DNA of 64,000 bases from JAKPUX01 sp035353815 (GCA_035353815.1 DAOQAG010000021.1:1-64000), one strand, 5' to 3'. Shown: positions 45,080-53,916, counted from the stretch's first letter. Notes: generated by a model not told the origin, from the letters alone. Numbers and translations: made by a program.

Positions 45080-45522
45080 GCGCGGGCTGGGGTGGGCGCG
45101 AGATTGGGGGGCTGCCGGTCTCCATCCTATCGATGCGCTGCGCTACGAGTGAGCGCGGGCTGGGGTGGGCGCGAGATTGGGGGNNNNNNNNNNNNNNNNN
45201 NNNNNNNNNNNNNNNNNNNNNNNNNNNNNNNNNNNNNNNNNNNNNNNNNNNNNNNNNNNNNNNNNNNNNNNNNNNNNNNNNNNCGAGTGAGCGCGGGCTG
45301 GGGTGGGCGCGAGATTGGGGGGCTGCCGGTCTCCATCCCATCGATGCGCTGCGCTACGAGTGAGCGCGGGCTGGGGTGGGCGCGAGATTGGGGGGCTGCC
45401 GGTCTCCATCCCATCGATGCGCTGCGCTACGAGTGAGCGCGGGCTGGGGTGGGCGCGAGATTGGGGGGCTGCCGGTCTCCATCCTATCGATGCGCTACGC
45501 TACGAGTGAGCGCGGGCTGGGG
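45038..45522 (+). repeat. 73-bp tandem repeat copying the end of the macB permease gene
   Basis: Unit starts are 45038, 45111, then the gap 45184-45283, then 45322, 45395 and 45468 (the last partial), plus a partial unit at 45284. Each unit contains the final 13 codons and stop of the permease (GCTGCCGGTCTCCATCC to CGCTACGAGTGA) plus 31 bases with GTGGGCGCGAGATTGGGGGG. Units are almost identical; the last has a C-to-T and a G-to-A change. The first unit is the real gene end, so the array grew from it. Confidence 0.97.
45184..45283. other. Assembly gap (100 N)
   Basis: The gap begins exactly at a 73-bp unit boundary, as expected where an assembler could not resolve an array. The number of missing units is unknown. 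Confidence 1.
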
Positions 45523-45560
45523 GGACAGCGCCGGATTGAATAAAATAGTTCACTTTCCAC

Positions 45561-45589
45561 TTGCAGATTTCCTTAATTTCCCATATACT
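45561..45589 (+). promoter_or_regulatory. Candidate promoter 1 of the salvage island
   Basis: TTGCAG (45561-45566), a 17-base spacer and TATACT (45584-45589), continuing as TATACTGTGTTAACG. The -10 region is nearly the same as that at 16203. The -35 box is weak. Confidence 0.5.
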
Positions 45590-45677
45590 GTGTTAACGAT
45601 TGGCATGACGCCTTGTCCAGAGTTGAATTATGATTTGCTGGAATGCGGGATCCTTTCAATGAACGCAAACTCTTGTA

Positions 45678-45686
45678 TGGTATACT
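45678..45686 (+). promoter_or_regulatory. Candidate extended -10 promoter 2 of the salvage island
   Basis: TGGTATACT gives a TG-extended -10 box (TATACT at 45681-45686) with no good -35. It lies about 135 bases before the phosphoesterase start. Confidence 0.4.
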
Positions 45687-45819
45687 GTCCCCAACGATCT
45701 GACATCCGGATTTCAGCGGATATCCCTCCCCGACCTGTTTTAACCATATCTGTATAACGTAATAGCCTGTTTGTTCATGTTCTCTGGACATGAAAATTCG
45801 AGTTCTGCAAGGTAGTTGT

Positions 45820-47220
45820 ATGGACAACCGGTCAAATGCACAAGAAATGAGAACAACAGCGCGATTACTCCTTGCTGATAGGCGACGGTCGCCCCTGTTC
45901 CTGGTGCTGCTGCTCCTTTCCAGCGTCTGGATCTCCTGTGATGCTCCGGTCAAGGTCGGCTTGATCGGCGATCAGTTCGGCGCGGTTAATGCGGATTCCG
46001 CCTATGCGGTGATGGACAAGGCGGTTCTGCGCCTGCAACAGCAACAGCCGGATGTCGTGGTTCAGGTCGGTGATATGCTGGAGAGCATCCGCAATATAGA
46101 TTCCTACGAGGCATATCAGAAAAACTGGCGCACGGCGGCCTCGATTATGGACCAGGTGAAGCGGCCATGGTTCCTGGCCTTCGGCGATCATGACGTCGTG
46201 CCACCCGAGTATCAACCCCTCTCCGGCGATCGTTCGCGCGAAAAGTGGGCGCTCCAGCTGGCGCGTCTGCAGGGACTCCCGGTCGATTCGTTGCCTTATT
46301 ATGGGGTCTCCATCAAGGGGTATCACTTCATTTTTCTCTACAGTCTTGAAAACCTCCACACCGACCCGCGCTGGGGCTCCATTTTCCTGAATTCCATATC
46401 AGACCGCCAGATGAAGTGGCTGGAAAGGGAGCTGGATACCCATCAACATGCTAAAGGCATCATTGTCATCCTCCACCATCCGCATTGGTATGTCTGGTCC
46501 AATTGGTACAGGATTCATGAACTGTTGCGGCGATATCCGGTCAAGGCGGTCATCGCCGGCCATTACCACTATTCCCAGGATGAGGGTATACTGGATGGCA
46601 TCCACTATTATGTGATGGGTTCTACCGGCGGAGTGATCAATGATACCGATCCCAACAGCGGGGGCACCTTCGTCTACGGGCTCATGACGCTCTCCCAAAA
46701 GACGCCCCCCCGGTTCCTCCTCCGATCCGTTCGATCGGACAGCGTGATAGCGGTTCCTTCTCGAAGAAGTATGGACCGGATCCAGGCCGTTGAATGCATG
46801 CTGGATGGTTTGTGGCAGGATGAAAATATTGTCTTGCGCCAGGGCAAGTTATTTGACCGGAATGGCGACAAGCTCACCTCCCTGCATGGCATCGGACTGG
46901 AGTCGATAGCGAATCCGATTGATGTTCCCATCAGCATTGTGATTGAATACGATACGACCCTGATCGCGGCGGCCCGATGGAATGCCGGGCCAGTGCCGTT
47001 GGATGGCCGCGCCAAGCTGGAATTGAAACCCGGCCTTGGCATGGGCTGGGCCAATTACTCGAATGTCGGCAAGTTGGATAAGAGCAAACCGGTTTGGGAG
47101 GCTGATCTCCGGCCGGAAAACAGGTATACCCTGAAGAGCATCACGTTGAATGTTTTTGTCAGTTTTCGGGATGACCGGGAACGCCGGGTACACCGGACCA
47201 TTACCTACGGCATAAACTGA
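45820..47220 (+). CDS. Calcineurin-like metallophosphoesterase lipoprotein
   Basis: The 466-residue product has a basic N-terminus and hydrophobic stretch ending in WISC, an atypical lipobox, so it is probably membrane-anchored outside the cytoplasm. The metallophosphoesterase motifs are present in order: VGDMLES, FGDHDVV, LHHPHW and AGHYHY. The first motif reads GDQF instead of D-x-H, so one metal ligand is missing. A C-terminal beta-rich region (about 330-466) has no known match. It could remove phosphate from an imported phosphorylated nucleoside or cofactor fragment. The start at 45820 (AAGG upstream) is preferred to the ATG at 45790. GntR follows after 11 bases. Confidence 0.78.
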   Translation: MDNRSNAQEMRTTARLLLADRRRSPLFLVLLLLSSVWISCDAPVKVGLIGDQFGAVNADSAYAVMDKAVLRLQQQQPDVVVQVGDMLESIRNIDSYEAYQKNWRTAASIMDQVKRPWFLAFGDHDVVPPEYQPLSGDRSREKWALQLARLQGLPVDSLPYYGVSIKGYHFIFLYSLENLHTDPRWGSIFLNSISDRQMKWLERELDTHQHAKGIIVILHHPHWYVWSNWYRIHELLRRYPVKAVIAGHYHYSQDEGILDGIHYYVMGSTGGVINDTDPNSGGTFVYGLMTLSQKTPPRFLLRSVRSDSVIAVPSRRSMDRIQAVECMLDGLWQDENIVLRQGKLFDRNGDKLTSLHGIGLESIANPIDVPISIVIEYDTTLIAAARWNAGPVPLDGRAKLELKPGLGMGWANYSNVGKLDKSKPVWEADLRPENRYTLKSITLNVFVSFRDDRERRVHRTITYGIN

Positions 47221-47231
47221 AGCGGAACACC

Positions 47232-47984
47232 ATGCATGAGTCTCTTTTCAACCTGGACAAGTCCAGCATCATTCCGTACTACTATCAGCTGCAGGAAGTT
47301 CTGGAAAACCTCATCGAACAGGGGGTCTACAAGCCGGATGAAAAGCTTCCTTCGGAAAATGAATTAAAGGATTCGCTGGGCATCAGCCGTGCGACCGCCC
47401 AGCGTGCGTTGCAGCACCTGGTTGACCGCGGCATGGCGCGGAGAATTCAGGGCAAAGGCACCTTTGTTGCCAACAAAACGATCACCTACAGCGTGGTTGC
47501 GGCGTTCAGTTTCTCCGCTGAAATGCTCGGCCTGAATAAAAAAGTGCATAGCAAACTGATCTGCGCGGAGGAAATCCAGGCGCACAGCCTCATTTCCAGA
47601 ATGCTGCAAACGGCCAGCGATACCAAATTTTACAGTATCCAGCGCATCCGCTATGTGGACAGCGTCCCGATCTCGCTGCAGACCTCCTACCTGCCGATGA
47701 GCCTGGTTCCGGGTCTGATCAAAAAGAACTTTGAAGAAGAATCGCTGTTTGAGACGATCAAGAAGGACTATGGTTTGGCCATCAAGGATGCTCAGGAAAC
47801 CTTGCAGGCGGTGAAGGCTACGGAATATGAAGCCAGCCACCTGAGCATCAAGGAAGGCGATGCGGTTTTCCTGCTGGAACGGATAACCCGGATTGCTTCA
47901 GGTGAAATTCTGGAATTTGTAAAAACCATCCTCCGGGGCGACACCGGAAAATTTTACATTGAATTATCGCCGGAGTTAAAGTGA
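47232..47984 (+). CDS. GntR-family regulator, HutC/UTRA subfamily
   Basis: The 250-residue protein has an N-terminal winged helix-turn-helix (about 14-80: PYYYQLQEVLENLIEQG, KLPSENELKDSLGISRATAQ, GKGTFV) and a C-terminal UTRA ligand-binding domain (about 100-245) of the chorismate-lyase fold. Such regulators bind small ligands, often sugars, nucleosides or amino-acid derivatives, and repress their operon. It lies within the island, and its stop overlaps the start of the next gene, so it most likely controls this operon. Confidence 0.88.
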   Translation: MHESLFNLDKSSIIPYYYQLQEVLENLIEQGVYKPDEKLPSENELKDSLGISRATAQRALQHLVDRGMARRIQGKGTFVANKTITYSVVAAFSFSAEMLGLNKKVHSKLICAEEIQAHSLISRMLQTASDTKFYSIQRIRYVDSVPISLQTSYLPMSLVPGLIKKNFEEESLFETIKKDYGLAIKDAQETLQAVKATEYEASHLSIKEGDAVFLLERITRIASGEILEFVKTILRGDTGKFYIELSPELK

Positions 47985-48814
47985 TGCAAGCCCGTGCGTC
48001 CTCTTTTAATCTGGATAATCTTTATTTACTGCTGAAATCCCGGAGGTCAGATTCCAGCCGGATTCATTCGGTCAGGGATTTGACCCGAATTCACCTGGAT
48101 CAGCGCTATTCATTGATTGTTGCGGTAGACTCGGATGGAGGTATCGGGCCGATGGAGGTGGATACCGTTTTTTGCCCGGCTTATGAATTGGGCCGGCTTG
48201 CCATTCGCGTGCCGCTGCTGGAAATCCTCTGTTCGGGCGCGATTCCCCTGGCCGCTTATGACATGCTGACCATGAAGATGGAAGGGGTCGGCGCTGAGAT
48301 CGTCCAGGGCATACGGGATGAGCTGAAATCGGCCGGTTTCGACGAGAACTTTCCTCTCTCGGGCAGCACGGAGGATAATGTGCCGACCAGGATGACCGGT
48401 GTAGGGACCACCATCATCGGATTGGTTCAGGCCAATGAGTTCCGGCCGGGATCGTCACAGCCGGAGGACCGGGTCGTGTGTTTGGGATTGCCCAAATCCG
48501 CACCCGATGATCGCGTCCGGTCGGATGATCCCGAAATGATCCAGCAAAGCGATCTTAAAATGGTTCTGGGGGTCGACGGCGTCCATGATATTCTCCCGGT
48601 GGGCAGCCACGGCATCGGTCATGAGGCCAACGCTATGGCCCAGGACGCCGGGCTGATCCTTGTGCCGGATGCGCAATGCCCATTGAGTTTTCAGAAATCA
48701 GCGGGCCCTTCCACCTGCGTTATTGCTTCTTGCCGGAACAGCATTGTTGAAAAGCTGTCCGGGATAATTCACGCCCCGGTCACCCTGCTGGGAAAAATGA
48801 GCCTACCTAACTGA
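47984..48814 (+). CDS. PurM/AIR-synthase-fold protein, alpha-ribazole kinase-like
   Basis: The 276-residue protein has the two-part PurM/SelD/ThiL fold. DSDGGIG and EVDTVFCPAYELGRLAIRVPLLEILCSGA form the N-terminal half, and LSGSTEDNVPTRMTGVGTTIIG marks the ATP-binding part. This arrangement, especially the STEDNxPT segment, resembles my memory of CblS, the alpha-ribazole kinase of cobamide salvage; general AIR-synthase-related proteins are the alternative. Its ATG overlaps the GntR stop (TGATG), so translation is coupled. It lies 10 bases before an ADP-ribosylglycohydrolase-family gene. I give no symbol because function is inferred. Confidence 0.7.
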   Translation: MQARASSFNLDNLYLLLKSRRSDSSRIHSVRDLTRIHLDQRYSLIVAVDSDGGIGPMEVDTVFCPAYELGRLAIRVPLLEILCSGAIPLAAYDMLTMKMEGVGAEIVQGIRDELKSAGFDENFPLSGSTEDNVPTRMTGVGTTIIGLVQANEFRPGSSQPEDRVVCLGLPKSAPDDRVRSDDPEMIQQSDLKMVLGVDGVHDILPVGSHGIGHEANAMAQDAGLILVPDAQCPLSFQKSAGPSTCVIASCRNSIVEKLSGIIHAPVTLLGKMSLPN

Positions 48815-48824
48815 GACCGCATCT

Positions 48825-49838
48825 ATGCTTTCTGATGTGCTTGAAAAACGGATCAAGGGATGCCTGGTCGGAGTCGCCGCCGGTGACGCCATGGGCATGC
48901 CCTCATCCATGATGAGCCCGGAAACGATCCAAAACACCTTCGGCCATATTGACACCTTTCTGCCCGCGCCTGACGGCCACCTCCTCCATCACGGAATGGC
49001 CGCCGGCGCGGTAACCGACGATACCCAGCAGACCCTGTTGATTGCGGACTCGATCATCGCCAATGGCGATATCGATCCGCAAGATATCGCGCAGCGCCTG
49101 ATCCGCTGGGGGGAGGAAATCCGGGCCTTTGACTCCATGGCGGTCGGCCCCAGCTCGCTCAGGGCCTTGCATGCCATCAAGTCCGGAAAATCGATCTATG
49201 AGGCGGGACGGGCCGGAGATACCAACGGCGCGGTGATGCGCATCGCTCCGGTCGGACTCCTGGGTTGCGGAAACCGGGATAAGACCCTGGATCTGGTCAG
49301 CCGGGCCTGCATCCCGACGCATAACACCAATATTGCCATCGCCGGCGCCGCCGCGGTGGCCATGGCCATAGGCCTGGCGTTGCAAGGCGAACAGGATGTG
49401 GACAGCCTGATAAAAAGCTCCATCGAGATTATCGAACCGGCGATGAAGCTGGGGAATACCTGGTACAGCGCCTCCATTCATGACCGGGCTACTCTCGCGC
49501 TGGATATTGTCACCCGGGCGCAAGATCGCGCTGAAGCCATGAGCAAGCTCTACCGGGTTATCGGGGCCGGTGTGCAAATATCGGAGACCGTTCCGACCTG
49601 TCTGGCCTTGACCCGGCTTGTGGACGGTGATCCTGTGCAGGGTGTGATTGCGGCCGCCAATCTGGGGGGAGACTGTGATACCATCGGCGCCATCACCGGT
49701 GGCATGTGCGGCGCGATCAAGGGAATTGACGCGTTCCCCGGCGACTGGATTGAGCTGTTGAGTGCGACCAATAACATTGATTTTGACTGGTATGCCGGGA
49801 AGCTTTATCACCTCATTACAGGTAAGGAGTACCTATGA
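48825..49838 (+). CDS. ADP-ribosylglycohydrolase-family protein
   Basis: The 337-residue protein shows all family motifs: GVAAGDAMGMP (about 16-26), AVTDDTQQTLLIADS with the Mg2+ Asp pair, TNGAVMRIAPVGL, THNTNIAIAGA and GGDCDTIGAITGGM. The family hydrolyses N-ribosyl bonds, classically ADP-ribosyl-arginine (DraG), which is an alpha-N-glycosidic bond; other members, such as YegU, are thought to act on nucleosides. In the present context an alpha-riboside (alpha-ribazole) is an attractive substrate, but this is not shown. Its stop overlaps the receptor start by 4 bases (ATGA). Confidence 0.9.
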   Translation: MLSDVLEKRIKGCLVGVAAGDAMGMPSSMMSPETIQNTFGHIDTFLPAPDGHLLHHGMAAGAVTDDTQQTLLIADSIIANGDIDPQDIAQRLIRWGEEIRAFDSMAVGPSSLRALHAIKSGKSIYEAGRAGDTNGAVMRIAPVGLLGCGNRDKTLDLVSRACIPTHNTNIAIAGAAAVAMAIGLALQGEQDVDSLIKSSIEIIEPAMKLGNTWYSASIHDRATLALDIVTRAQDRAEAMSKLYRVIGAGVQISETVPTCLALTRLVDGDPVQGVIAAANLGGDCDTIGAITGGMCGAIKGIDAFPGDWIELLSATNNIDFDWYAGKLYHLITGKEYL

Positions 49839-51706
49839 TTCGCAAATCCTTCTGCCTTTGGTTCGGGATCCTGATCATGTCGGCAATCCTCAGCAATGCC
49901 TGGAGTCAGGATGCGAAAGAGAAAGAAAAATCAACATCAGAAGTTGCACTGACGCAGGAAGATTTTATCAAGAACAACTGCGAGAATGTCGGCGATGCGC
50001 TGCAGACCATTTCCGGCGTTTACATCAATTCCGAGGGCGAGATCTCGCTGCGGGATGTCAGCGCCTCCAAGGTGGTTGTTATCATGGATGGGCAGCGGTT
50101 GAACACCCCGGGCACAACCAGCGTGAATATCGCCTCCTTGCCGATTCAGAATGTCGAAAAAATCGAACTGCTGCGCGGCGGGCGCTCCGCCCAATATGGC
50201 GCCGATGCTGTGGGCGGCGTGATTCTGATCACCACCAAAGGCCAGCAGGATAATCCCAAGGCCTTGAACCTCAGCGCCAAAGGATCCTTCGGCTCCTACA
50301 ACCGGCAAATCTATAATGTTACCGAGTCGTATGGCAAGAAGAGTCTCAATTCCTTTGTCTCGTACCAGCGCGAGACCTGGGATGGCGATTTTACCTATAA
50401 CGATTATTATGGCGTCAAGCAAACCCTGATCAACAATAAACAGTCCTCCCATAACGTCTTCGGTAAAGTCGGCTACAGTCTCGATCAGAATCAGCAGCTC
50501 AGCACCTCGGCGAACTGGTATTATGCGGATAACGGCACCCCCGGCATGATCGATAATCTCACCCCCAATGCCCGGTTGCGCATGGACAACCGGTCCTATA
50601 ACCTGACCTATGACAACAAGAAAACCTTCAAGGACTATTCACTCAAGGCGCAAAGCTATTTCCTCGATCTGGAGACCAAGTTCGATAATCCGGATGCCTT
50701 TGGCGGCGCCGTGCACAGCGATCACAATAATTACGCGCTGGGACTCGAGTTATCGCAGTCCGGTTCGCTCGGTGCGAACCTTTCTTTGGACTACGGTTAT
50801 TCCTTCCGCAATGATCGCATCAAAAGCACCGATGTCGGCAAAAAGCATCGTAACACCAACAGCGGGCATATTGCCTTGACCGGTCATACCGAACTTCCGG
50901 CATGGCTTTATCTGACCTCTCTTGAAGCCTCCATTGCGGCACGCTATGATGCGCCGACGGATTTTCGTTCTGCCACCAGTCCGAGGTTCAGTGCGTCGTT
51001 CTCCCATAAAGGCGAGGTTTCTGTCGCCCTGACCGGGCACGTCGCCCAGTCGTACAAAGCGCCTTCCTTTAATGACCTGTACTGGCCGCAGGATGCCTTT
51101 GCCGTCGGCAATCCGGATCTGGTTCCGGAAGACGGCTTTAACTATGATGTCGGGATCTCCTCCGGTTACAAAGCCTTGTCCCTTGCGGCCAATTACTTCA
51201 GGAATGATATCAATAACCTGATTCTCTGGGAACAGGATCCGGCCTTGAACAATCTCTGGACGCCGAAAAATATCTCGAAATCGAATACCTACGGCATTGA
51301 AACCTCCGTGAATCTGGATCTCCTCAACCGCATGATTTCATTGAATTCCGAATACACCTACATGAAAGCCCTGGACAAAGGGCCGGATCCCAGCCGCCAT
51401 AACCGCTATATCATCTACCGTCCCAAAAACAAACTGGATCTCACCGGCACGCTGCGGATCTGGAAGATGGAATGGAATGCCATCTATCATTATAAAGGGC
51501 TGCGTTTTACCAATGCGGCCAACACCAACTGGCTGCCGGCCTACCATACCGTCGATACCAATCTCACCTACAAGTTTGCCTTCAGCAACCTGCAATGGGT
51601 GAGCGTCTTTGAAATGAGCAACCTGACGGATGAAAGCTTTATGCAGGTCCTGGGCACCGCTGAACCCGGGCGGATGTACAAGATTTCATTGGGTGCAAAT
51701 TTTTAA
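49835..51706 (+). CDS. BtuB-like TonB-dependent receptor 1
   Basis: The 623-residue outer-membrane receptor has a signal peptide, no carboxypeptidase-regulatory domain, a plug (about 40-150: VGDALQTISGVYI, VVVIMDGQRLN, QYGADAVGGVILITTK) and a barrel ending in MYKISLGANF. Its compact size and the YKAPSFNDLYWPQDA and GNPDLVPEDG segments fit the BtuB-type corrinoid receptor group, though siderophore receptors can look alike. It starts within the stop of the preceding gene. A second, related receptor lies 11 bases downstream. Confidence 0.87.
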   Translation: MIRKSFCLWFGILIMSAILSNAWSQDAKEKEKSTSEVALTQEDFIKNNCENVGDALQTISGVYINSEGEISLRDVSASKVVVIMDGQRLNTPGTTSVNIASLPIQNVEKIELLRGGRSAQYGADAVGGVILITTKGQQDNPKALNLSAKGSFGSYNRQIYNVTESYGKKSLNSFVSYQRETWDGDFTYNDYYGVKQTLINNKQSSHNVFGKVGYSLDQNQQLSTSANWYYADNGTPGMIDNLTPNARLRMDNRSYNLTYDNKKTFKDYSLKAQSYFLDLETKFDNPDAFGGAVHSDHNNYALGLELSQSGSLGANLSLDYGYSFRNDRIKSTDVGKKHRNTNSGHIALTGHTELPAWLYLTSLEASIAARYDAPTDFRSATSPRFSASFSHKGEVSVALTGHVAQSYKAPSFNDLYWPQDAFAVGNPDLVPEDGFNYDVGISSGYKALSLAANYFRNDINNLILWEQDPALNNLWTPKNISKSNTYGIETSVNLDLLNRMISLNSEYTYMKALDKGPDPSRHNRYIIYRPKNKLDLTGTLRIWKMEWNAIYHYKGLRFTNAANTNWLPAYHTVDTNLTYKFAFSNLQWVSVFEMSNLTDESFMQVLGTAEPGRMYKISLGANF

Positions 51707-51717
51707 AATAAAGCGAT

Positions 51718-53916
51718 ATGATTAAAATCAAAATACCACCCCTGCTGTTCGCTTTGCTTATTGCCCTGCCGGCTGCGGTACTGGCCGGCACCGGGCAAAT
51801 AAAGGGAACTGTCTCCAATGAGGCCACGAACGAGCCTCTGCCCGCGGCCAATGTCTATCTGAAAAATACCCATGTGGGCTGTGTGACCGACAAACAGGGT
51901 AATTTTTTGATCGATCAGATTCCGGCCGGCGAGTATATCCTGGTGGTCGAATATGTGGGATATCTCGACGATTCGAGAATTGTTCGGGTGAATGAGGGTG
52001 CGACGCTGACACTGCAGATCAAACTGAAACCGACGCTGTTCCATTTTAGTGATCCGATCACGGTAACGGCAACCCGCGGCGTCTCCCTTTCTTCGGAGGT
52101 CCCGGCCTCCGTGAATATCGTCAATGCCAAAGAGATGGAAGCCCGCTTATCCAGCAATGCGGCCGAGGCACTGCAAAGCACCCAGGGCATCACCATCAAG
52201 GATTACGGCGGCCTGGCCGGCATGAAGACCGTCTCCCTGCGCGGCTCCAGCTCCGAACAGGTGCTGGTGCTGCTCGACGGACAGCGCATCAACAACCCCC
52301 AGACCGGCCAGGTCGATCTCGGGCAGATCCCGCTGGAAGGCATCAAGCAGATTGAGGTGGTGCGCGGCGGAAATTCGGCCCTGTACGGCGCAGATGCCGT
52401 CGGCGGCGTCATCAATCTGATCACCGATGATGGCAGCCACAGCAAATCCGGCGCCTCAGGATCGGTCAAAATGACCAGTGCCTCCTTCCAGACCTATGCT
52501 CTAGAGTCCTTTTTCAAGTATCTGTACAACCAGTGGCAGGTGCAGTCCTCCGTCGATATCCTCTCCTCCCAGGGCGATTTCCCGTACCAGGATAACTATG
52601 GGCAATCCCGGACCCGGAAAAATGCGGATGTCTTTTCCAAGGATTTCTATGCCAAAGTCGTCCGCAATTTCGGCCGTGTCGAATCCAACCGCAAACTTGA
52701 TCTAAGCTTTAAATGGTATGATGCCGAGCGGGGAGCGCCGGGCACGATCGAACCCTATTATTACCATGCCCGTCAATGGGACAGCAATCGCCTGTTCAAC
52801 CTGCTGTTCACCAGCAAGGTATTCAATTATCTGAATGACCTGCGCTTCCAGACGTATTATTATGACAACTGGAACAAGTACAAAAATGACGAAAGCCTGA
52901 CGCCGATACGGTCGGAATTCCGGGCCAAAACCGCCGGTTCGGAGCTGCAGATGGAAAGCATTCTTAAAACCAATTGCTCCCTGACCTACGGCCTTGGATT
53001 CCGTATCGATTATATGACCGATTATGAATCGGGTACCGACAGGGAGCGCTTGAATTATTATGTGTTTTTATTGAATCAGACCACCTTCCGCATCGACCGG
53101 CGCTGGCTCAAGTCGGTGGTGGTGGTGCCATCCCTGCGCTACGACAAAAATTCGGATTATTCGGATAATTTTTCACCCAAAACCGGCGTGGTGATCAATT
53201 TTGGCGAAAACTGGAAGACCTCCATCAAGGGGAATATCGGATACAGCTACCGTGCACCGACCTTCAATGACCTCTACTGGCCGGAAGATGCCTGGACCAA
53301 GGGCAACAGCGCCTTGAAACCGGAACACGGTTATGATTGGGACAGCGGCCTCCGGCTGCAGATTCCGCTTCTAAACGGCATCTCGCTCGAGTCCACCTAT
53401 TTTCAGAATCGCATGGTGGACCTGATCATCTGGGCGCAAAATGATCAGGCGCTGTGGATGCCCGATAATGTGGACCGGTCGCTGATCCGCGGGGTGGAGA
53501 ACTCGGTGGCCTTCAAACCGCTGCAGAAATACTGGCAGCTGAGCGGCAATTACACCTATCTGGACGCGCGTAACCTCTCGGGTAATGCCCTGGAAAAAAA
53601 CAAACTCCTGGTGTATCGTCCCAAACATACCCTGAACCTCTTTTCCGATGTTACCATCCATGATTTTTCTGTGAATTATCAGTTTCAATTCACCAGCCGG
53701 CGGTATGCGGACAAGACGAACTATTGGGAGAATTCACTGGAACCCTACTCTCTCTCTACCGTGGGGTGTTCGTATACCTGGGACATCAACCGCCTGGGTT
53801 TGAATACTTCCCTGCAGGTGCGCAATATTTTTAATGCGGATTACCGCACCATCAAAAACATGCCTATGCCGGGACGTGAAGTTCGTTTCGCGGCAAAGCT
53901 GATAATAAACCAATAG
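51718..53916 (+). CDS. BtuB-like TonB-dependent receptor 2 with carboxypeptidase-regulatory domain
   Basis: The 732-residue receptor adds a carboxypeptidase-regulatory-like domain (about residues 25-105: GQIKGTVSNEATNEPLPAAN to GYLDDSRIVRV) to a plug (VLVLLDGQRINNPQTG, LYGADAVGGVINLIT) and barrel. The barrel repeats the neighbour's YRAPTFNDLYWPEDA and GNSALKPEHG, so the two receptors are paralogues or share a partner. The C-terminus ends REVRFAAKLIINQ. Ribosome binding is weak. It precedes the BtuG-like lipoprotein by 25 bases, the order seen in Bacteroides vitamin B12 loci. Confidence 0.87.
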   Translation: MIKIKIPPLLFALLIALPAAVLAGTGQIKGTVSNEATNEPLPAANVYLKNTHVGCVTDKQGNFLIDQIPAGEYILVVEYVGYLDDSRIVRVNEGATLTLQIKLKPTLFHFSDPITVTATRGVSLSSEVPASVNIVNAKEMEARLSSNAAEALQSTQGITIKDYGGLAGMKTVSLRGSSSEQVLVLLDGQRINNPQTGQVDLGQIPLEGIKQIEVVRGGNSALYGADAVGGVINLITDDGSHSKSGASGSVKMTSASFQTYALESFFKYLYNQWQVQSSVDILSSQGDFPYQDNYGQSRTRKNADVFSKDFYAKVVRNFGRVESNRKLDLSFKWYDAERGAPGTIEPYYYHARQWDSNRLFNLLFTSKVFNYLNDLRFQTYYYDNWNKYKNDESLTPIRSEFRAKTAGSELQMESILKTNCSLTYGLGFRIDYMTDYESGTDRERLNYYVFLLNQTTFRIDRRWLKSVVVVPSLRYDKNSDYSDNFSPKTGVVINFGENWKTSIKGNIGYSYRAPTFNDLYWPEDAWTKGNSALKPEHGYDWDSGLRLQIPLLNGISLESTYFQNRMVDLIIWAQNDQALWMPDNVDRSLIRGVENSVAFKPLQKYWQLSGNYTYLDARNLSGNALEKNKLLVYRPKHTLNLFSDVTIHDFSVNYQFQFTSRRYADKTNYWENSLEPYSLSTVGCSYTWDINRLGLNTSLQVRNIFNADYRTIKNMPMPGREVRFAAKLIINQ

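Larger units (their letters stand above)
45523..45819. other. Intergenic region before the salvage island
   Basis: This AT-richer stretch carries two candidate promoters (45561-45589, 45678-45686). I looked for a cobalamin riboswitch here because of the genes downstream and saw no recognisable B12 box. No gene is supported. Confidence 0.5.

Noticed and set aside
45523..45819. Cobalamin riboswitch before the salvage island
   Set aside because: I looked for the B12-box pattern and associated stems because of the BtuB-like genes and did not find them; only promoter-like boxes are visible.
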